From Aurantiacibacter aquimixticola (GTDB lineage: Bacteria > Pseudomonadota > Alphaproteobacteria > Sphingomonadales > Sphingomonadaceae): a stretch of 64,000 bases of DNA. Shown here in pieces: positions 47,227 through 56,008 of this stretch. The notes beneath the pieces were generated by a model. The model was not told the origin of the DNA. It saw only the letters and a program-made list of their open reading frames with translations, and made no database searches. The stretch lies in NCBI RefSeq assembly GCF_003605475.1, contig NZ_RAHX01000001.1, forward strand, positions 1,178,001-1,242,000. The letters run 5' to 3'. Within the stretch, counting starts at the first letter, position 1. Each line of letters starts with the position of its first letter. A program made the translations under genes and the position numbers.

Positions 47227-48695
47227 TGCCCACCACCCTGCGACAATTCGGCCGCGCATTCGCGCGCCACGGTAACGTCATCGAAGGGTAGCACCCGCAT
47301 ATCTTCTCCCGATCCCACGATCTGTCCCTGTTCGTGTCCCTTGCCGGCGATCAGCACGATATCGTCACGCCCCGCTTCGACGATTGCCGCCGCGATGGCC
47401 TCTCGCCGTCCGGCCACTTCGCGAGCGCCCTCGGCACCCTGCAGCACTTCGGCACGGATGGCGGCGGCGTCTTCCCCGCGCGGATTGTCATCGGTCACGA
47501 TGACCATATCGCTGTCCTTTGCGGCCGCGGCACCCATCGGCGCACGCTTGCCTTTGTCCCTGTCCCCGCCTGCGCCGAACACGGTGATCAGGCGACCCTT
47601 CACATGCGGACGCAGTGCCGCGATGGCGGCGCCGAGTGCATCGGGTGTATGCGCGTAATCGACATAGACCGGCGCGCCGCTTGCGGCGATGACCGCGCGT
47701 TCCAACCGTCCACGCACCGGTTGCAGGCGCGACACCGCATCGAAGACCTGTGCCGGGTTTCCTCCAGTCACCAAAGCCAGCCCTGCAGCGGTAAGCGCAT
47801 TTGCGACCTGATAGGCGCCAATCAATGGCAAGCGAAAGCTGCGCGCTTCGCCATCGTTTTCCAGGGTCAGTTCCTGGCCGAGAGGCGTGGCCTCGCGCGC
47901 GGTCAGGCGGATGCCCTCACCCTTCTCGCCCACGGTAAAGATACGAAGGCCGCGCTCCTGCGCGACCTCGATCACGCGGCTGGACCATTCGTCGTCCGCC
48001 CAGATCACCGCCGCGCCATCATTGTCCACGACTTCGGAAAACAGCCGCATCTTGGCGGCGAAATAGTCTTCCATGTCCACGTGATAATCGAGATGATCTC
48101 GGCTCAGATTGGTGAAGGCACCGGCCGCGACGGGCAGGCCTTCATTGCGATACTGGCTGAGCCCGTGGCTCGATGCCTCATAGGCCAGATGCGTCACGCC
48201 CTCACGCGCCAGGCCGGTATTGTTCGAGAGAAACGTGACGATGTCGGGCGTGGTCAGGCCGGTGGAGACGCTTTCTTCCGGGGTGGTGACACCCAGCGTG
48301 CCGATGCTGGCCGCGCGTTCCCCGCACATGCGCCAGATCTGGCGGGTCATCTCGACCGTCGATGTCTTGCCGTTCGTTCCTGTCACGGCGACTACCGTCT
48401 GCGGTGTCGGCGTGAAATATGTCGCAGCAAGCTCCGCGAAGAGGCGGCGCGGTGTATCGCTCGCGATGTGGAGCGCGCCTTCTACCGTCGCTTCGGGGCG
48501 AGCGACTACGGCAACGGCTCCGCTGGCGATTGCGGCAGGGATGAAATCCTCGCCATTGACGCTCGATCCCTGGAAGGCACCGAACACATTGCCGGGTGCG
48601 ACCTTGCGATTGTCGATCGCAAAACCGGTGATGCGCGTCTGCGCACTGTCGCCCGGATCGATGTCGGCGACCAGGGCCAGATCGGCAAGGCGCAT
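47223..48695 (-). CDS. murE: UDP-MurNAc-tripeptide synthetase, meso-DAP-adding
   Basis: 490 residues from the ATG at 48695, in a TGATG overlap with ftsI. The ATP loop is AVTGTNGKTSTVEMTRQI, SRDHLDYHVDMEDY is conserved, and VDYAHTPDALGAAI and FGAGGDRDKGKRAPM follow. DDNPRGED near residue 405 matches the DNPR signature of enzymes that add meso-diaminopimelate, as expected for a Gram-negative cell wall. It carries a final GQ-rich tail. Confidence 0.96.
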   Translation of the reverse strand: MRLADLALVADIDPGDSAQTRITGFAIDNRKVAPGNVFGAFQGSSVNGEDFIPAAIASGAVAVVARPEATVEGALHIASDTPRRLFAELAATYFTPTPQTVVAVTGTNGKTSTVEMTRQIWRMCGERAASIGTLGVTTPEESVSTGLTTPDIVTFLSNNTGLAREGVTHLAYEASSHGLSQYRNEGLPVAAGAFTNLSRDHLDYHVDMEDYFAAKMRLFSEVVDNDGAAVIWADDEWSSRVIEVAQERGLRIFTVGEKGEGIRLTAREATPLGQELTLENDGEARSFRLPLIGAYQVANALTAAGLALVTGGNPAQVFDAVSRLQPVRGRLERAVIAASGAPVYVDYAHTPDALGAAIAALRPHVKGRLITVFGAGGDRDKGKRAPMGAAAAKDSDMVIVTDDNPRGEDAAAIRAEVLQGAEGAREVAGRREAIAAAIVEAGRDDIVLIAGKGHEQGQIVGSGEDMRVLPFDDVTVARECAAELSQGGGQ

Positions 48696-50455
48696 CAGTT
48701 CGTCTCCACGAGCGGGCGTAGGTCGGTCAGGTCGATGTCGCGATCCGCATCGGGCAGCACGCCCAGTTGCGGACCGATCCGCGGCACCAGCCGCCCGACG
48801 ATGGGCGCGGCATTCCATGCAGCCGTGCGCTGGAAGGAGCTGGCGACCGTCCCCTTCGGCTCATCCAGCATCGCGACGATCACGTAGCGCGGGCGATCCA
48901 TTGGGAAAGCGGCGGCAAAGGTCGAAACCAGCGTCGTCTGGCGATAGCCACCATTGCCCGGCTTTTCCGCGCTGCCGGTCTTGCCGCCGACGCGAAAGCC
49001 CGGCGCATCGGCGCTGCGGCCCGTGCCGTAGACGGAAATCATGCGAAGAAGCTGGTTCATGCGCGCGCTGGTGCTCGGCTTGAACACACGGCGGCCGCGG
49101 GGCGCATGGCCTGGCGCAACGCGCTTCAAAGTCGCCGGACGCCAGATGCCGCCATTCACCATTGCCGCGTAGGCGCTGGCGAGGTGCAGCGGAGTGACCG
49201 CGATCCCGTGTCCGTAGCCGACAGTCATGGCACGCAGACGCGGCCATTCACCGCTCGCCCAAATCGGAAAACCTCGCGCGGGCAGCTCGATATAGGGCCG
49301 CTCGTTCATGCCGAGATCTTCCATGTAACGCTTGAGATTCGCCGGTCCGAGTTCGTCGACGATGCGCGCGGTGCCGACATTGGAAGAATAGATAAGCGTG
49401 TCGGGTGCGTGGATTGTCGACCCGCGCACCTTCTTGTCCTTTATGGTGTATCCTCCGACCTTCATTGGCGCGGTGCTCCAGCGCCGCCCGAGCCCGGTGA
49501 TCGCGCCGCTGTCGATGGCGGCAGCGACGGTCAGCGGCTTGAAGGTGGAGCCGAGCTCGTAAACCTGGTTGGTCACACGATTGAAGGCGCGCGCGGTTAT
49601 GCCGCGATCGCGCTGCGCCTGCGTAACGCGGACATCGCTGGAGGTGACGGCGTTCGGATCGAATTCGGGAAGCGAGGCAAGCGCCATCACCTCGCCCGTA
49701 TCGACATCCAGCACGATGCCGGCAGCGCCCACCGCATCCACCGACAGCATGCCGCGGCGAAGTTCGTCTTCCAACGCGCCCTGCACGCGCATGTCGATGC
49801 TGAGCGCGATAGGCTCGCCGCGCGTGGCGGGATCGGTCAGATGATCGTTGAGGACCTGTTCCATGCCCACCCGGCCATTGCCGTCCGCCGCGACGTAGCC
49901 GAGCACATGCGCGGCGAGCGAGCCCTGCGGGTAATGCCGGTCCTCTTCCTGCGGCAGTTCCAGCGCCAGCTCTCCGATGGCGAAAACCCTGTTTGCGTCC
50001 TCGGGCAGGACGCGGCGGCGCAAATAAGCGGGCTTTCCTGCGGCCAGTTTCTGCGTCACCTCATATGTGTCGAGATCGGGAAATATCGCCTTGAGCTTCC
50101 GCGTCACTTCCTCGGGAGAGCGGACGAGCGGCGGGCCGCCATCGCCGCCTTCGCGCATCGCGTCGGGATTGTACCACAAGGCATAGGCGGGAAAGGCACG
50201 GGCAAGCGGGACGCCATTGCGATCGGTGATTTCTCCGCGCGGAGGGAGCAGATCATCGGCCATGCTGCGCTGCGCCGGGCCGGACTCGACCGTTCCTATC
50301 CATGCGATACGCACCAGCGCCGCCACTGCGACCAGCGCGAAGACGGCGATAACGAGAAGCAGGCGAAGGCGCGCGATCAGCAGGCTCCGCCGGCGGTGGT
50401 CGCCCAACCCGGCAGGTCCGGAAATGATCGCGCGCGGGGCGGCGAGCGTGCTCAC
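48695..50455 (-). CDS. ftsI: Septal transpeptidase FtsI (penicillin-binding protein 3)
   Basis: 586 residues with a GTG start at 50455, overlapping the ftsL stop codon (GTGA). A single transmembrane helix (about 30-52) anchors it. The PBP dimer domain follows (LLPPRGEITDRNGVPLA, GLEQ-like RVGMEQVLND). The transpeptidase domain contains STFK (GSTFKPL, about 300), SSN (IYSSNVGT, about 360) and KTG (GGKTGSAEKP, about 500). It crosslinks septal peptidoglycan with FtsW, and its placement next to ftsL and murE is standard. Confidence 0.96.
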   Translation of the reverse strand: MSTLAAPRAIISGPAGLGDHRRRSLLIARLRLLLVIAVFALVAVAALVRIAWIGTVESGPAQRSMADDLLPPRGEITDRNGVPLARAFPAYALWYNPDAMREGGDGGPPLVRSPEEVTRKLKAIFPDLDTYEVTQKLAAGKPAYLRRRVLPEDANRVFAIGELALELPQEEDRHYPQGSLAAHVLGYVAADGNGRVGMEQVLNDHLTDPATRGEPIALSIDMRVQGALEDELRRGMLSVDAVGAAGIVLDVDTGEVMALASLPEFDPNAVTSSDVRVTQAQRDRGITARAFNRVTNQVYELGSTFKPLTVAAAIDSGAITGLGRRWSTAPMKVGGYTIKDKKVRGSTIHAPDTLIYSSNVGTARIVDELGPANLKRYMEDLGMNERPYIELPARGFPIWASGEWPRLRAMTVGYGHGIAVTPLHLASAYAAMVNGGIWRPATLKRVAPGHAPRGRRVFKPSTSARMNQLLRMISVYGTGRSADAPGFRVGGKTGSAEKPGNGGYRQTTLVSTFAAAFPMDRPRYVIVAMLDEPKGTVASSFQRTAAWNAAPIVGRLVPRIGPQLGVLPDADRDIDLTDLRPLVETN

Positions 50456-50979
50456 CGTGCGGCGACTTCCACGCTTCGCGCACCGGCAATCGGGAGGCGC
50501 AGCGGTCCGGGAGCAATGGTCGCGATACTGCCGCGATCGCTATCGCTGCCGCCTTCCAGCAGCTTTGGATCGATCGGTTCACCGGTAAGGGGCGAGACGA
50601 TCCGCGGGAAATCGGGCACATCTTCGCCTGAACGCAGCCCGGCCAGGCGGATCGGCGCCGGTGCATCCGCTGCACGCGGCAGGCCGAAGGTGGCGAGCTG
50701 GCGCGGCCCGTGGACGAATTGCGATGCCTCGGGCGACTGAAAGCCGAAATCGACGCGGTTCCACGCCGCCAGCTGGACATGATTGGAGCGCGTGAGGAAT
50801 TCGGTTTCGAGCAACAGCTTCTTCGATTCCAGCCGCACGATTTCCTTCTCCGCGCGCACGACATCGGCGTGCACGGCGGTCACCTTGAGGTGCAGCAGGA
50901 TATAAAGCGCAAAGCACACGCCGAGCGCGGCGGCCCAGCCGATGCGGCGCAGCGGATGCGGATGCGTGGCGCGCGTCAT
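50452..50979 (-). CDS. ftsL: FtsL-like divisome protein
   Basis: 175 residues in ATGA/GTGA overlaps with rsmH and ftsI. One transmembrane helix (about 12-34) is followed by a heptad coiled coil with [21 protein letters not shown], the FtsL architecture. A Pro/Ala-rich tail of about 90 residues extends beyond the usual 100-120-residue size. Assignment rests on position between rsmH and ftsI and on this architecture, since FtsL sequence conservation is low. Confidence 0.83.
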   Translation of the reverse strand: MTRATHPHPLRRIGWAAALGVCFALYILLHLKVTAVHADVVRAEKEIVRLESKKLLLETEFLTRSNHVQLAAWNRVDFGFQSPEASQFVHGPRQLATFGLPRAADAPAPIRLAGLRSGEDVPDFPRIVSPLTGEPIDPKLLEGGSDSDRGSIATIAPGPLRLPIAGARSVEVAAR

Positions 50980-51920
50980 GCGGCAATCTCCCTGGCCGGC
51001 GCAGCGGTGCGAACCGCGCCGCGCAAAGTGGCGGAACGGGCACGTGGATTGCGCTCGATCTCTGCCTTTGACGGGCGGATAGCCTTGGTCAGTTGCCCGA
51101 AGCGCGGGAGGGGGTTCTCCCCCGCTTCGGGCAGGTGACGCGAGCCGCGGGGGTTCTTGTTCGCAGCGTCGCGAAGGAATGTTTTGACCATCCGGTCTTC
51201 AAGGCTGTGGAAGCTGACGACCGCGAGCCGCCCGCCGTCATTGAGAAGCATTTCGGAAGCGTCGAGCGCCGCCTCCAGCTCGTCCAGTTCGCCATTGACG
51301 TGGATCCGAATGGCCTGGAAGCTACGGGTGGCCGGATCCTTGCCCTGCCCGCTGCGATAGCCGAGCGCACGGCGCACGACTTCGGCAAGCTGGCCGGTGG
51401 TGGACAGCGGTCGTGCGGCGACGATGGCGCGGGCGACACGGCGCGACTGGCGCTCCTCGCCATAGCGATAGAGCACGTCGGCGATGTGGTAAGCCTCGGC
51501 CTCATTGACGAAATCGGCAGCGTTCGGTCCGGCACGGCTCATCGTCATGTCAAGCGGTCCGTCCATGGAAAAGGCGAAGCCGCGCTCCGCTTGATCGAGC
51601 TGCATGGAGCTGATGCCGATATCCATGGCGATGCCGTCCACACGGGCGACGCCCAGGTCTGCCAGCGCGCTCACCATTTCGGAAAAGCGTCGCGGGTGAA
51701 GGACAAGGCGCGGATCGGACCCTTGCGTTTCCGCCCATTCGCGACCGGCAGCAATAGCGTCAGGGTCGCGATCGAATGCGTGCACCGTCGCGCCAGTGTC
51801 GAGGATTGCGCGGGTATAGCCACCCGCCCCGAAGGTCGCGTCGACGATTACATCGCCCGGCTGCGGCGAGAGCACTTCCAGCACCTCGTCAAGGAGAACA
51901 GGGACATGGGGCGCGTTCAT
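50976..51920 (-). CDS. rsmH: 16S rRNA (cytosine1402-N4)-methyltransferase
   Basis: 314 residues from the ATG at 51920, in an ATGA overlap with mra[37 protein letters not shown] is a typical opening, with the SAM motif [38 protein letters not shown] and [13 protein letters not shown] follow. It methylates C1402 of 16S rRNA in the decoding region, and it is the normal second gene of dcw clusters. Confidence 0.97.
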   Translation of the reverse strand: MNAPHVPVLLDEVLEVLSPQPGDVIVDATFGAGGYTRAILDTGATVHAFDRDPDAIAAGREWAETQGSDPRLVLHPRRFSEMVSALADLGVARVDGIAMDIGISSMQLDQAERGFAFSMDGPLDMTMSRAGPNAADFVNEAEAYHIADVLYRYGEERQSRRVARAIVAARPLSTTGQLAEVVRRALGYRSGQGKDPATRSFQAIRIHVNGELDELEAALDASEMLLNDGGRLAVVSFHSLEDRMVKTFLRDAANKNPRGSRHLPEAGENPLPRFGQLTKAIRPSKAEIERNPRARSATLRGAVRTAAPAREIAA

Positions 51921-52420
51921 CGCTTCTTCCCCTCGGCCTTGGCGCGAGCATCCTTCGCGAGCGCCGCGCAGGCGGCATGGGGCGCGGCGAAGGCGGATCC
52001 CATCGCTTGCAGACGATCGAGATCCCAGAGGGTGATGAACTGGCCGCCACCGAGGAAACAGATATTGTCGTCGATCCCTGCGAGGCCGGCGAGGTGATCG
52101 GGCAGGATGAAGCGCCCACTCGCATCGAACGGCACTTCGACGAAGCCGTAAAGCTGCATGGCGCGCAGATCCCGGTCGAAATCCTCGCCGCGCCGGACGG
52201 CGTTCTCTTCTTCCTTGTCGAGGACATCCTCGAAACTCGTCGAACGCGACAGGCCGAAGGCCGAGAGGCACGGAAACCGGTCGTGTTGGATCAGGCACAG
52301 CACGCGCTCATCGTCGTTTTCGGCAAAAACCTTGCGGAAGGATGGCGGCAGCACAAAGCGGTTCTTTTCGCCGCGAAGCGAAAAGCCCTGACCTCTGTAC
52401 ACTGACGGCCGCTGCGCCAC
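51917..52420 (-). CDS. mraZ: MraZ transcriptional repressor of the dcw operon
   Basis: 167 residues using the GTG at 52420, which has GGGGAGGAATC directly upstream. An in-frame ATG at 52438 is possible, but it lies upstream of that ribosome site and has none of its own. Two AbrB/MraZ domains are present: [16 protein letters not shown] near residue 17 and the second around [19 protein letters not shown]. The tail is a basic Ala/Lys stretch. MraZ binds tandem GGG-containing boxes upstream of its own gene and represses the cluster; suitable boxes are at 52556-52589. Confidence 0.94.
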   Translation of the reverse strand: MAQRPSVYRGQGFSLRGEKNRFVLPPSFRKVFAENDDERVLCLIQHDRFPCLSAFGLSRSTSFEDVLDKEEENAVRRGEDFDRDLRAMQLYGFVEVPFDASGRFILPDHLAGLAGIDDNICFLGGGQFITLWDLDRLQAMGSAFAAPHAACAALAKDARAKAEGKKR

Positions 52421-52554
52421 GATTCCTCCCCGATCCATTCACCGGACACGTCTTCCCCGCACCGAGCCGCGCGAGAGCACGACCCGGCCGCCCCGGAAAG
52501 AGGCGCATCACGGGCTTGTTGTCCGATAGAATCACGGAATAACGCGGCATGCCG

Positions 52555-52589
52555 CGGGATGGAAGGGGAAATTACGGGAAAGTGTGGGT
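52555..52589. promoter_or_regulatory. Predicted MraZ operator: four GGG(A/T) boxes with 10-bp period
   Basis: GGGA occurs at 52556, 52566 and 52576 and GGGT at 52586, exactly one helical turn apart, 136-170 bp upstream of mraZ. MraZ is known to bind TGGGN repeats separated by 5 bp, which is the same geometry. The boxes read on the strand opposite the operon. The rest of 52421-52681 shows no gene and no clear promoter. Confidence 0.55.
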
Positions 52590-52681
52590 GAAAGCTCTAT
52601 CTAGCTGAGAAATAACGATTTCATATCACGCCCTTCCCGCCAACTCATAGTGAGATGTGGCGCGAATAACTGCGATTTCCT

Positions 52682-53476
52682 TCAATCATCGACGGATACC
52701 GACTCGATTTCCCGCGAAATCCCCGTGGCTTGTGCGAGCAAGAGGTCGAGCGCAGCCGTAGCGTCCGCATGTGGACCTTCAACATCCAGCATGGCGGCAT
52801 CCGCCACGATCAATGCAGCGCCGTCCCCGATCCGGCACTGGGCGACCAGCCCTTCTGCCGCAATCGTGCATTGCGCCATCCCGCCGTCCACGGAGACGAA
52901 TTGTCCTGGCAGATTTACCGGCACCACCTGCCCAGCGAATTCCCCGGTGGTCATGCCTTCATGACGCGTGTCATCGAACTGCAAGGCGAGACCCCAGCGA
53001 CCAAGGATCGGTGAGAGAAGTGCCACATCCTGCGGCCTGCGCCGGTCGCCAATGCCGAAATGCGAATGGCCGGTCATCATCGGGTCCGCGAACAACAGCA
53101 ATCGCCCACCGGCGCGCACCCAATCGTCCAGCGCGACATTCTCCTCCCCGGAAAAACCGCGCGGCTGCGCCAGCATGAGAAAGCGATGCGGGGATAGTGC
53201 GTCGGCGGAAAGATAATCAAGCGGTGCGACCCGCCAGCTCTCCTGCAACACTCTGCGCGCCCAATGCGCCTCGCTTTCTCCGGATAGAAGATCGGCAAAG
53301 CCATCGGCCTCGCCCCAATAGATCGGGATCGTCCCCATCAAGGCGAGCGTGGGGCGCGTGTCGGCTTCGTCCTCGAAACCCGCACTCACATCGACCTGCG
53401 CCGCCACCGGAACCGCCAATGAAGACGCCAGCGACAGAGCCGATAGTGCGGCAAGCGCTCTACTGAAGCGGGGCAT
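52682..53476 (-). CDS. Secreted DUF4350/GldG-like protein
   Basis: 264 residues from the ATG at 53476. A signal peptide ends near PVAAQVD. RAGGRLLLFADPMMTGHSHFGIGD and the preceding LDDWV helix resemble the class I glutamine amidotransferase-like fold of DUF4350 and GldG-type auxiliary domains, which often accompany gliding/ABC or MoxR-linked gene sets; none is adjacent here. No catalytic cysteine is seen in the usual place. The family call is tentative. It follows the single-pass membrane gene with a 17-bp overlap and stops 206 bp before the MraZ boxes' far edge. Confidence 0.6.
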   Translation of the reverse strand: MPRFSRALAALSALSLASSLAVPVAAQVDVSAGFEDEADTRPTLALMGTIPIYWGEADGFADLLSGESEAHWARRVLQESWRVAPLDYLSADALSPHRFLMLAQPRGFSGEENVALDDWVRAGGRLLLFADPMMTGHSHFGIGDRRRPQDVALLSPILGRWGLALQFDDTRHEGMTTGEFAGQVVPVNLPGQFVSVDGGMAQCTIAAEGLVAQCRIGDGAALIVADAAMLDVEGPHADATAALDLLLAQATGISREIESVSVDD

Positions 53477-53849
53477 TCTGCGTGGGCATGGTGGTCGGAA
53501 GGTCGCCGGGCGGCTTCGTATTGTCGACAGGCTGCGTCGGCGTGTTCTCTACCGGAAGTTCCGGCACGACGCCTGCATCGGCCAGCGGATCGCGCGGTGC
53601 GCTTGCCTCGCTCGCGACGACGGTCGGCGCTGCTTCCGGCACGGTCACCGCTTCGGTCTCCTGGACCCGGCTCGTGACGGCGTCGGCCAATCCGACAAGC
53701 AGCACCATGGCAAGGATACCGAAACCGCCGACTTGCACGCGCTGCATACGCTCTGCCCGCGTTCCGCCGAGCGGACCGCCGGCGGCAGGAGCCGCCGCCT
53801 CTGCCAGAGCGGCCCGGCGACGCAAGAATTCCTTGGGATCGGGTGCCAT
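53460..53849 (-). CDS. Single-pass membrane protein, hypothetical
   Basis: 129 residues from the ATG at 53849; a GTG two codons upstream is an alternative, and no strong ribosome site is seen for either. A basic cytoplasmic segment (about 1-40) precedes one transmembrane helix (about 43-62) and a Pro/Thr/Val-rich disordered tail. It resembles no family I can name. It lies between cysK and the DUF4350-like gene on the same strand, with an 18-bp gap and a 17-bp overlap. Confidence 0.7.
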   Translation of the reverse strand: MAPDPKEFLRRRAALAEAAAPAAGGPLGGTRAERMQRVQVGGFGILAMVLLVGLADAVTSRVQETEAVTVPEAAPTVVASEASAPRDPLADAGVVPELPVENTPTQPVDNTKPPGDLPTTMPTQNAPLQ

Positions 53850-53866
53850 CGCCACACTTTACCGTG

Positions 53867-54880
53867 TCAAGATGAACCTAGCCAGTCGAATACCGGCAAC
53901 TTCTTGGCGCGCAGCCATTCGGCATTGTAGAGCGTGGAGAGATAGCGAAAGCCAGTATCGCAAAGGATCGTCGCCACCCGCGCATCCTCGCGCCCATCGG
54001 CGACAAGCTGGCGGCCCAGCGCCACCGCGCCCGCGACATTGATACCGGAAGACAGGCCGAGGCACAGTCCTTCTTCACGCAGCAGACGCGCGACCCATTC
54101 CAGGCCTTCCTCGTCGGAAATCCGGAACTGCGTGTCGATCGGCGCGCCTTCGAGATTGGCGGTAATGCGCCCCTGTCCAATGCCCTCCGCCACCGAATTG
54201 CCTTCGGACTTCAGCTCGCCATGCGCGAAGTAATCGTACAAGGCCGCACCGTGCGGATCGGTCAGGGCGATCCGGACGTTCTCGTCCTCCGCCTTCAGCC
54301 CCATCCCCACGCCCGCCAGCGTTCCGCCCGTGCCGACCGCACAGGTGAAACCGTCCACCCGGCCATCAAGCTGCTGCCAGATCTCGCGCGCCGTGCCTTC
54401 TATATGCGCGCGGCGATTGGCGACATTGTCGAACTGGTTGGCCCAGATCGCATTGTCCATCTCATCCGCAATCCGGCGGCTGGTGTGCACGAAGTGATTG
54501 GGATCGGCGAACTTGGTCGGCGGCACCGTCACCAGCTCCGCACCGAGCGCGCGCAGCGTGTCCATCTTTTCCCGAGACTGATTGTCGGGCATCACGATCA
54601 CGGTCTTGTAGCCTAGCGCATTGGCGACGAGCGCCATGCCTATGCCGGTGTTGCCCGCCGTGCCTTCCACCACCGTGCCGCCCGGCTTCAGTTCGCCGCG
54701 CGCTTCCGCGTCGCGCACGATATAAAGCGCCGCGCGGTCCTTCACGCTGGCACCGGGATTGGCAAATTCGCACTTGCCCCAAATCTCGCAGCCAGCCGCT
54801 TCGCTCGGCCCGGCAAGCAGGACAAGCGGCGTATTGCCGATGAGATCGAGCGTATCGGTGCGTGCTGCGGGCGCTGTCAT
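53867..54880 (-). CDS. cysK: Cysteine synthase A
   Basis: 337 residues from the ATG at 54880. LIGNTPLVLL opens the protein. The PLP lysine is in NPGASVKDRAAL (about residue 47), the substrate loop is EGTAGNTGIGMA (TSGNTG-type), and GTGGTLAGVGMGL binds the phosphate. The C-terminal part has SSGINVAGAVALG. It makes cysteine from O-acetylserine and sulfide, the product of cysI. Cystathionine beta-synthase-like activity cannot be excluded. The gene is about 30 kb from the sulfur operon and belongs to a minus-strand run with the ferredoxin and membrane-protein genes. Confidence 0.92.
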   Translation of the reverse strand: MTAPAARTDTLDLIGNTPLVLLAGPSEAAGCEIWGKCEFANPGASVKDRAALYIVRDAEARGELKPGGTVVEGTAGNTGIGMALVANALGYKTVIVMPDNQSREKMDTLRALGAELVTVPPTKFADPNHFVHTSRRIADEMDNAIWANQFDNVANRRAHIEGTAREIWQQLDGRVDGFTCAVGTGGTLAGVGMGLKAEDENVRIALTDPHGAALYDYFAHGELKSEGNSVAEGIGQGRITANLEGAPIDTQFRISDEEGLEWVARLLREEGLCLGLSSGINVAGAVALGRQLVADGREDARVATILCDTGFRYLSTLYNAEWLRAKKLPVFDWLGSS

Positions 54881-54920
54881 GCCTCTGCAGGTAGGACGCG
54901 CGCCGGAGGAGCGCAACGCG

Positions 54921-54940
54921 AGAAAGCCCCTCAGGGCCTT
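54921..54940 (-). terminator. Weak intrinsic terminator after the ferredoxin gene
   Basis: On the minus strand AAGGCCC-TGA-GGGGCTT forms a stem with one G-G mismatch, followed by TCTC. It lies 4 bp after the ferredoxin stop codon. The U-tract is poor, so read-through into cysK is likely. Confidence 0.4.
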
Positions 54941-54943
54941 AAT

Positions 54944-55261
54944 TCAGTCTTCCTCGGCGATGCGGATCTTCAACCCGTCCAGATCGCCTGTGAAGGGGAT
55001 CTGGCAGGACAGGCGCGATGTCTCGTCGCGGTGATCGCTGCTGTCGAGCAGATCGTCCTCGTCCTCGCTCATGGCCGGAAGCTTGCCCTGAAAGGCCGGG
55101 TCGACATGCACGTGGCAGGTCGCGCAGGAACAGCAGCCGCCGCACAGCGCCAGAAGCTCGTCGAAACCGTTGTCGCGGATCGCTTCCATCACGGTCAGGC
55201 CGTCGGCCGCGTCCACAGTGGATTCCTCGCCTGCGCGATTGACGACGATGAGCTTTGGCAT
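54944..55261 (-). CDS. 2Fe-2S ferredoxin
   Basis: 105 residues from the ATG at 55261. The cluster loop is [15 protein letters not shown] (about residues 40-54), with the fourth cysteine in SRLSCQIPF about 40 residues later, the adrenodoxin/putidaredoxin pattern. An acidic region ([11 protein letters not shown]) fits docking to a reductase or monooxygenase partner. No partner is adjacent; the neighbouring glycosylase is divergent and cysK is downstream. It may be a general electron carrier. Confidence 0.92.
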   Translation of the reverse strand: MPKLIVVNRAGEESTVDAADGLTVMEAIRDNGFDELLALCGGCCSCATCHVHVDPAFQGKLPAMSEDEDDLLDSSDHRDETSRLSCQIPFTGDLDGLKIRIAEED

Positions 55262-55336
55262 GAGCTTGCTTTTCCTGCAGTGAAAGTCGAGGCGGTGCGC
55301 TAGGCAATCGGCGGCGACAAGGCAAGGATTGGCAAT

Positions 55337-55954
55337 ATGGGACTTTCGGCCATGCAGATCCGCGCCTCGCTGGACGAGGTGGCACGTCGCGAGCCGAAGA
55401 TTGCCGCCGCACTGGAACTCGCAGGCTATCCCGAGCCGCGCATCCGCGACACCGGCTACATGACATTGCTGCGCACTATTGTCGGCCAACAGGTGAGCGT
55501 CGCGGCCGCCACCTCGATGTGGAACAAGCTGGAGGCGGAACTCGGCGAAGGCTTCGCTCCTGCCGACCTCCTCGCCCGCGATTTCGATACGCTCCGCGCC
55601 TGCGGCCTGTCGCGCCAGAAGCAGGGCTATGCCCGCAGCCTGTGCGAGCTGGTCGAAGCGGGCGAAGTCGAACTCGAAAACCTGCCGGAGGACGACGAGG
55701 AAGCCATCGCCGAACTCACGAAAATCAAGGGTATCGGCCGCTGGTCGGCGGAAATCTACCTGCTCTTCGCCGAGGGCCGGCCAGATATCTGGCCGGCCGG
55801 CGATCTCGCGGTGATGGCAGGTATCGGCAAAATCCTGAGCCTACCAGAGCGCCCGGACGAGAAAGCCACCCGCGCGCTCGCCGAGCCATGGCGCCCCCAT
55901 CGCGGCGCGGCGGCGATCTTCACCTGGCATTGCTACAACAATCCAGCGCTTTAG
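55337..55954 (+). CDS. DNA-3-methyladenine glycosylase II (AlkA family)
   Basis: 205 residues, the length of a short AlkA without the N-terminal domain. The helix-hairpin-helix plus GPD-type motif is [18 protein letters not shown] (about 130-147), followed by the catalytic Asp in [29 protein letters not shown] is the other signature. It removes alkylated purines in base excision repair. It is divergent from the ferredoxin gene. Confidence 0.93.
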   Translation: MGLSAMQIRASLDEVARREPKIAAALELAGYPEPRIRDTGYMTLLRTIVGQQVSVAAATSMWNKLEAELGEGFAPADLLARDFDTLRACGLSRQKQGYARSLCELVEAGEVELENLPEDDEEAIAELTKIKGIGRWSAEIYLLFAEGRPDIWPAGDLAVMAGIGKILSLPERPDEKATRALAEPWRPHRGAAAIFTWHCYNNPAL

Positions 55955-56008
55955 GTTGGCAACACGCCGCCCGCTTCCTACCTCCCCGGCAGAACACTGG
56001 GAGCTTCC

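Noticed and set aside
52421..52438. ATG at 52438 as mraZ start
   Set aside because: It lies ahead of the strong GGGGAGGA ribosome site, which serves the GTG at 52420, and adds six unconserved residues.
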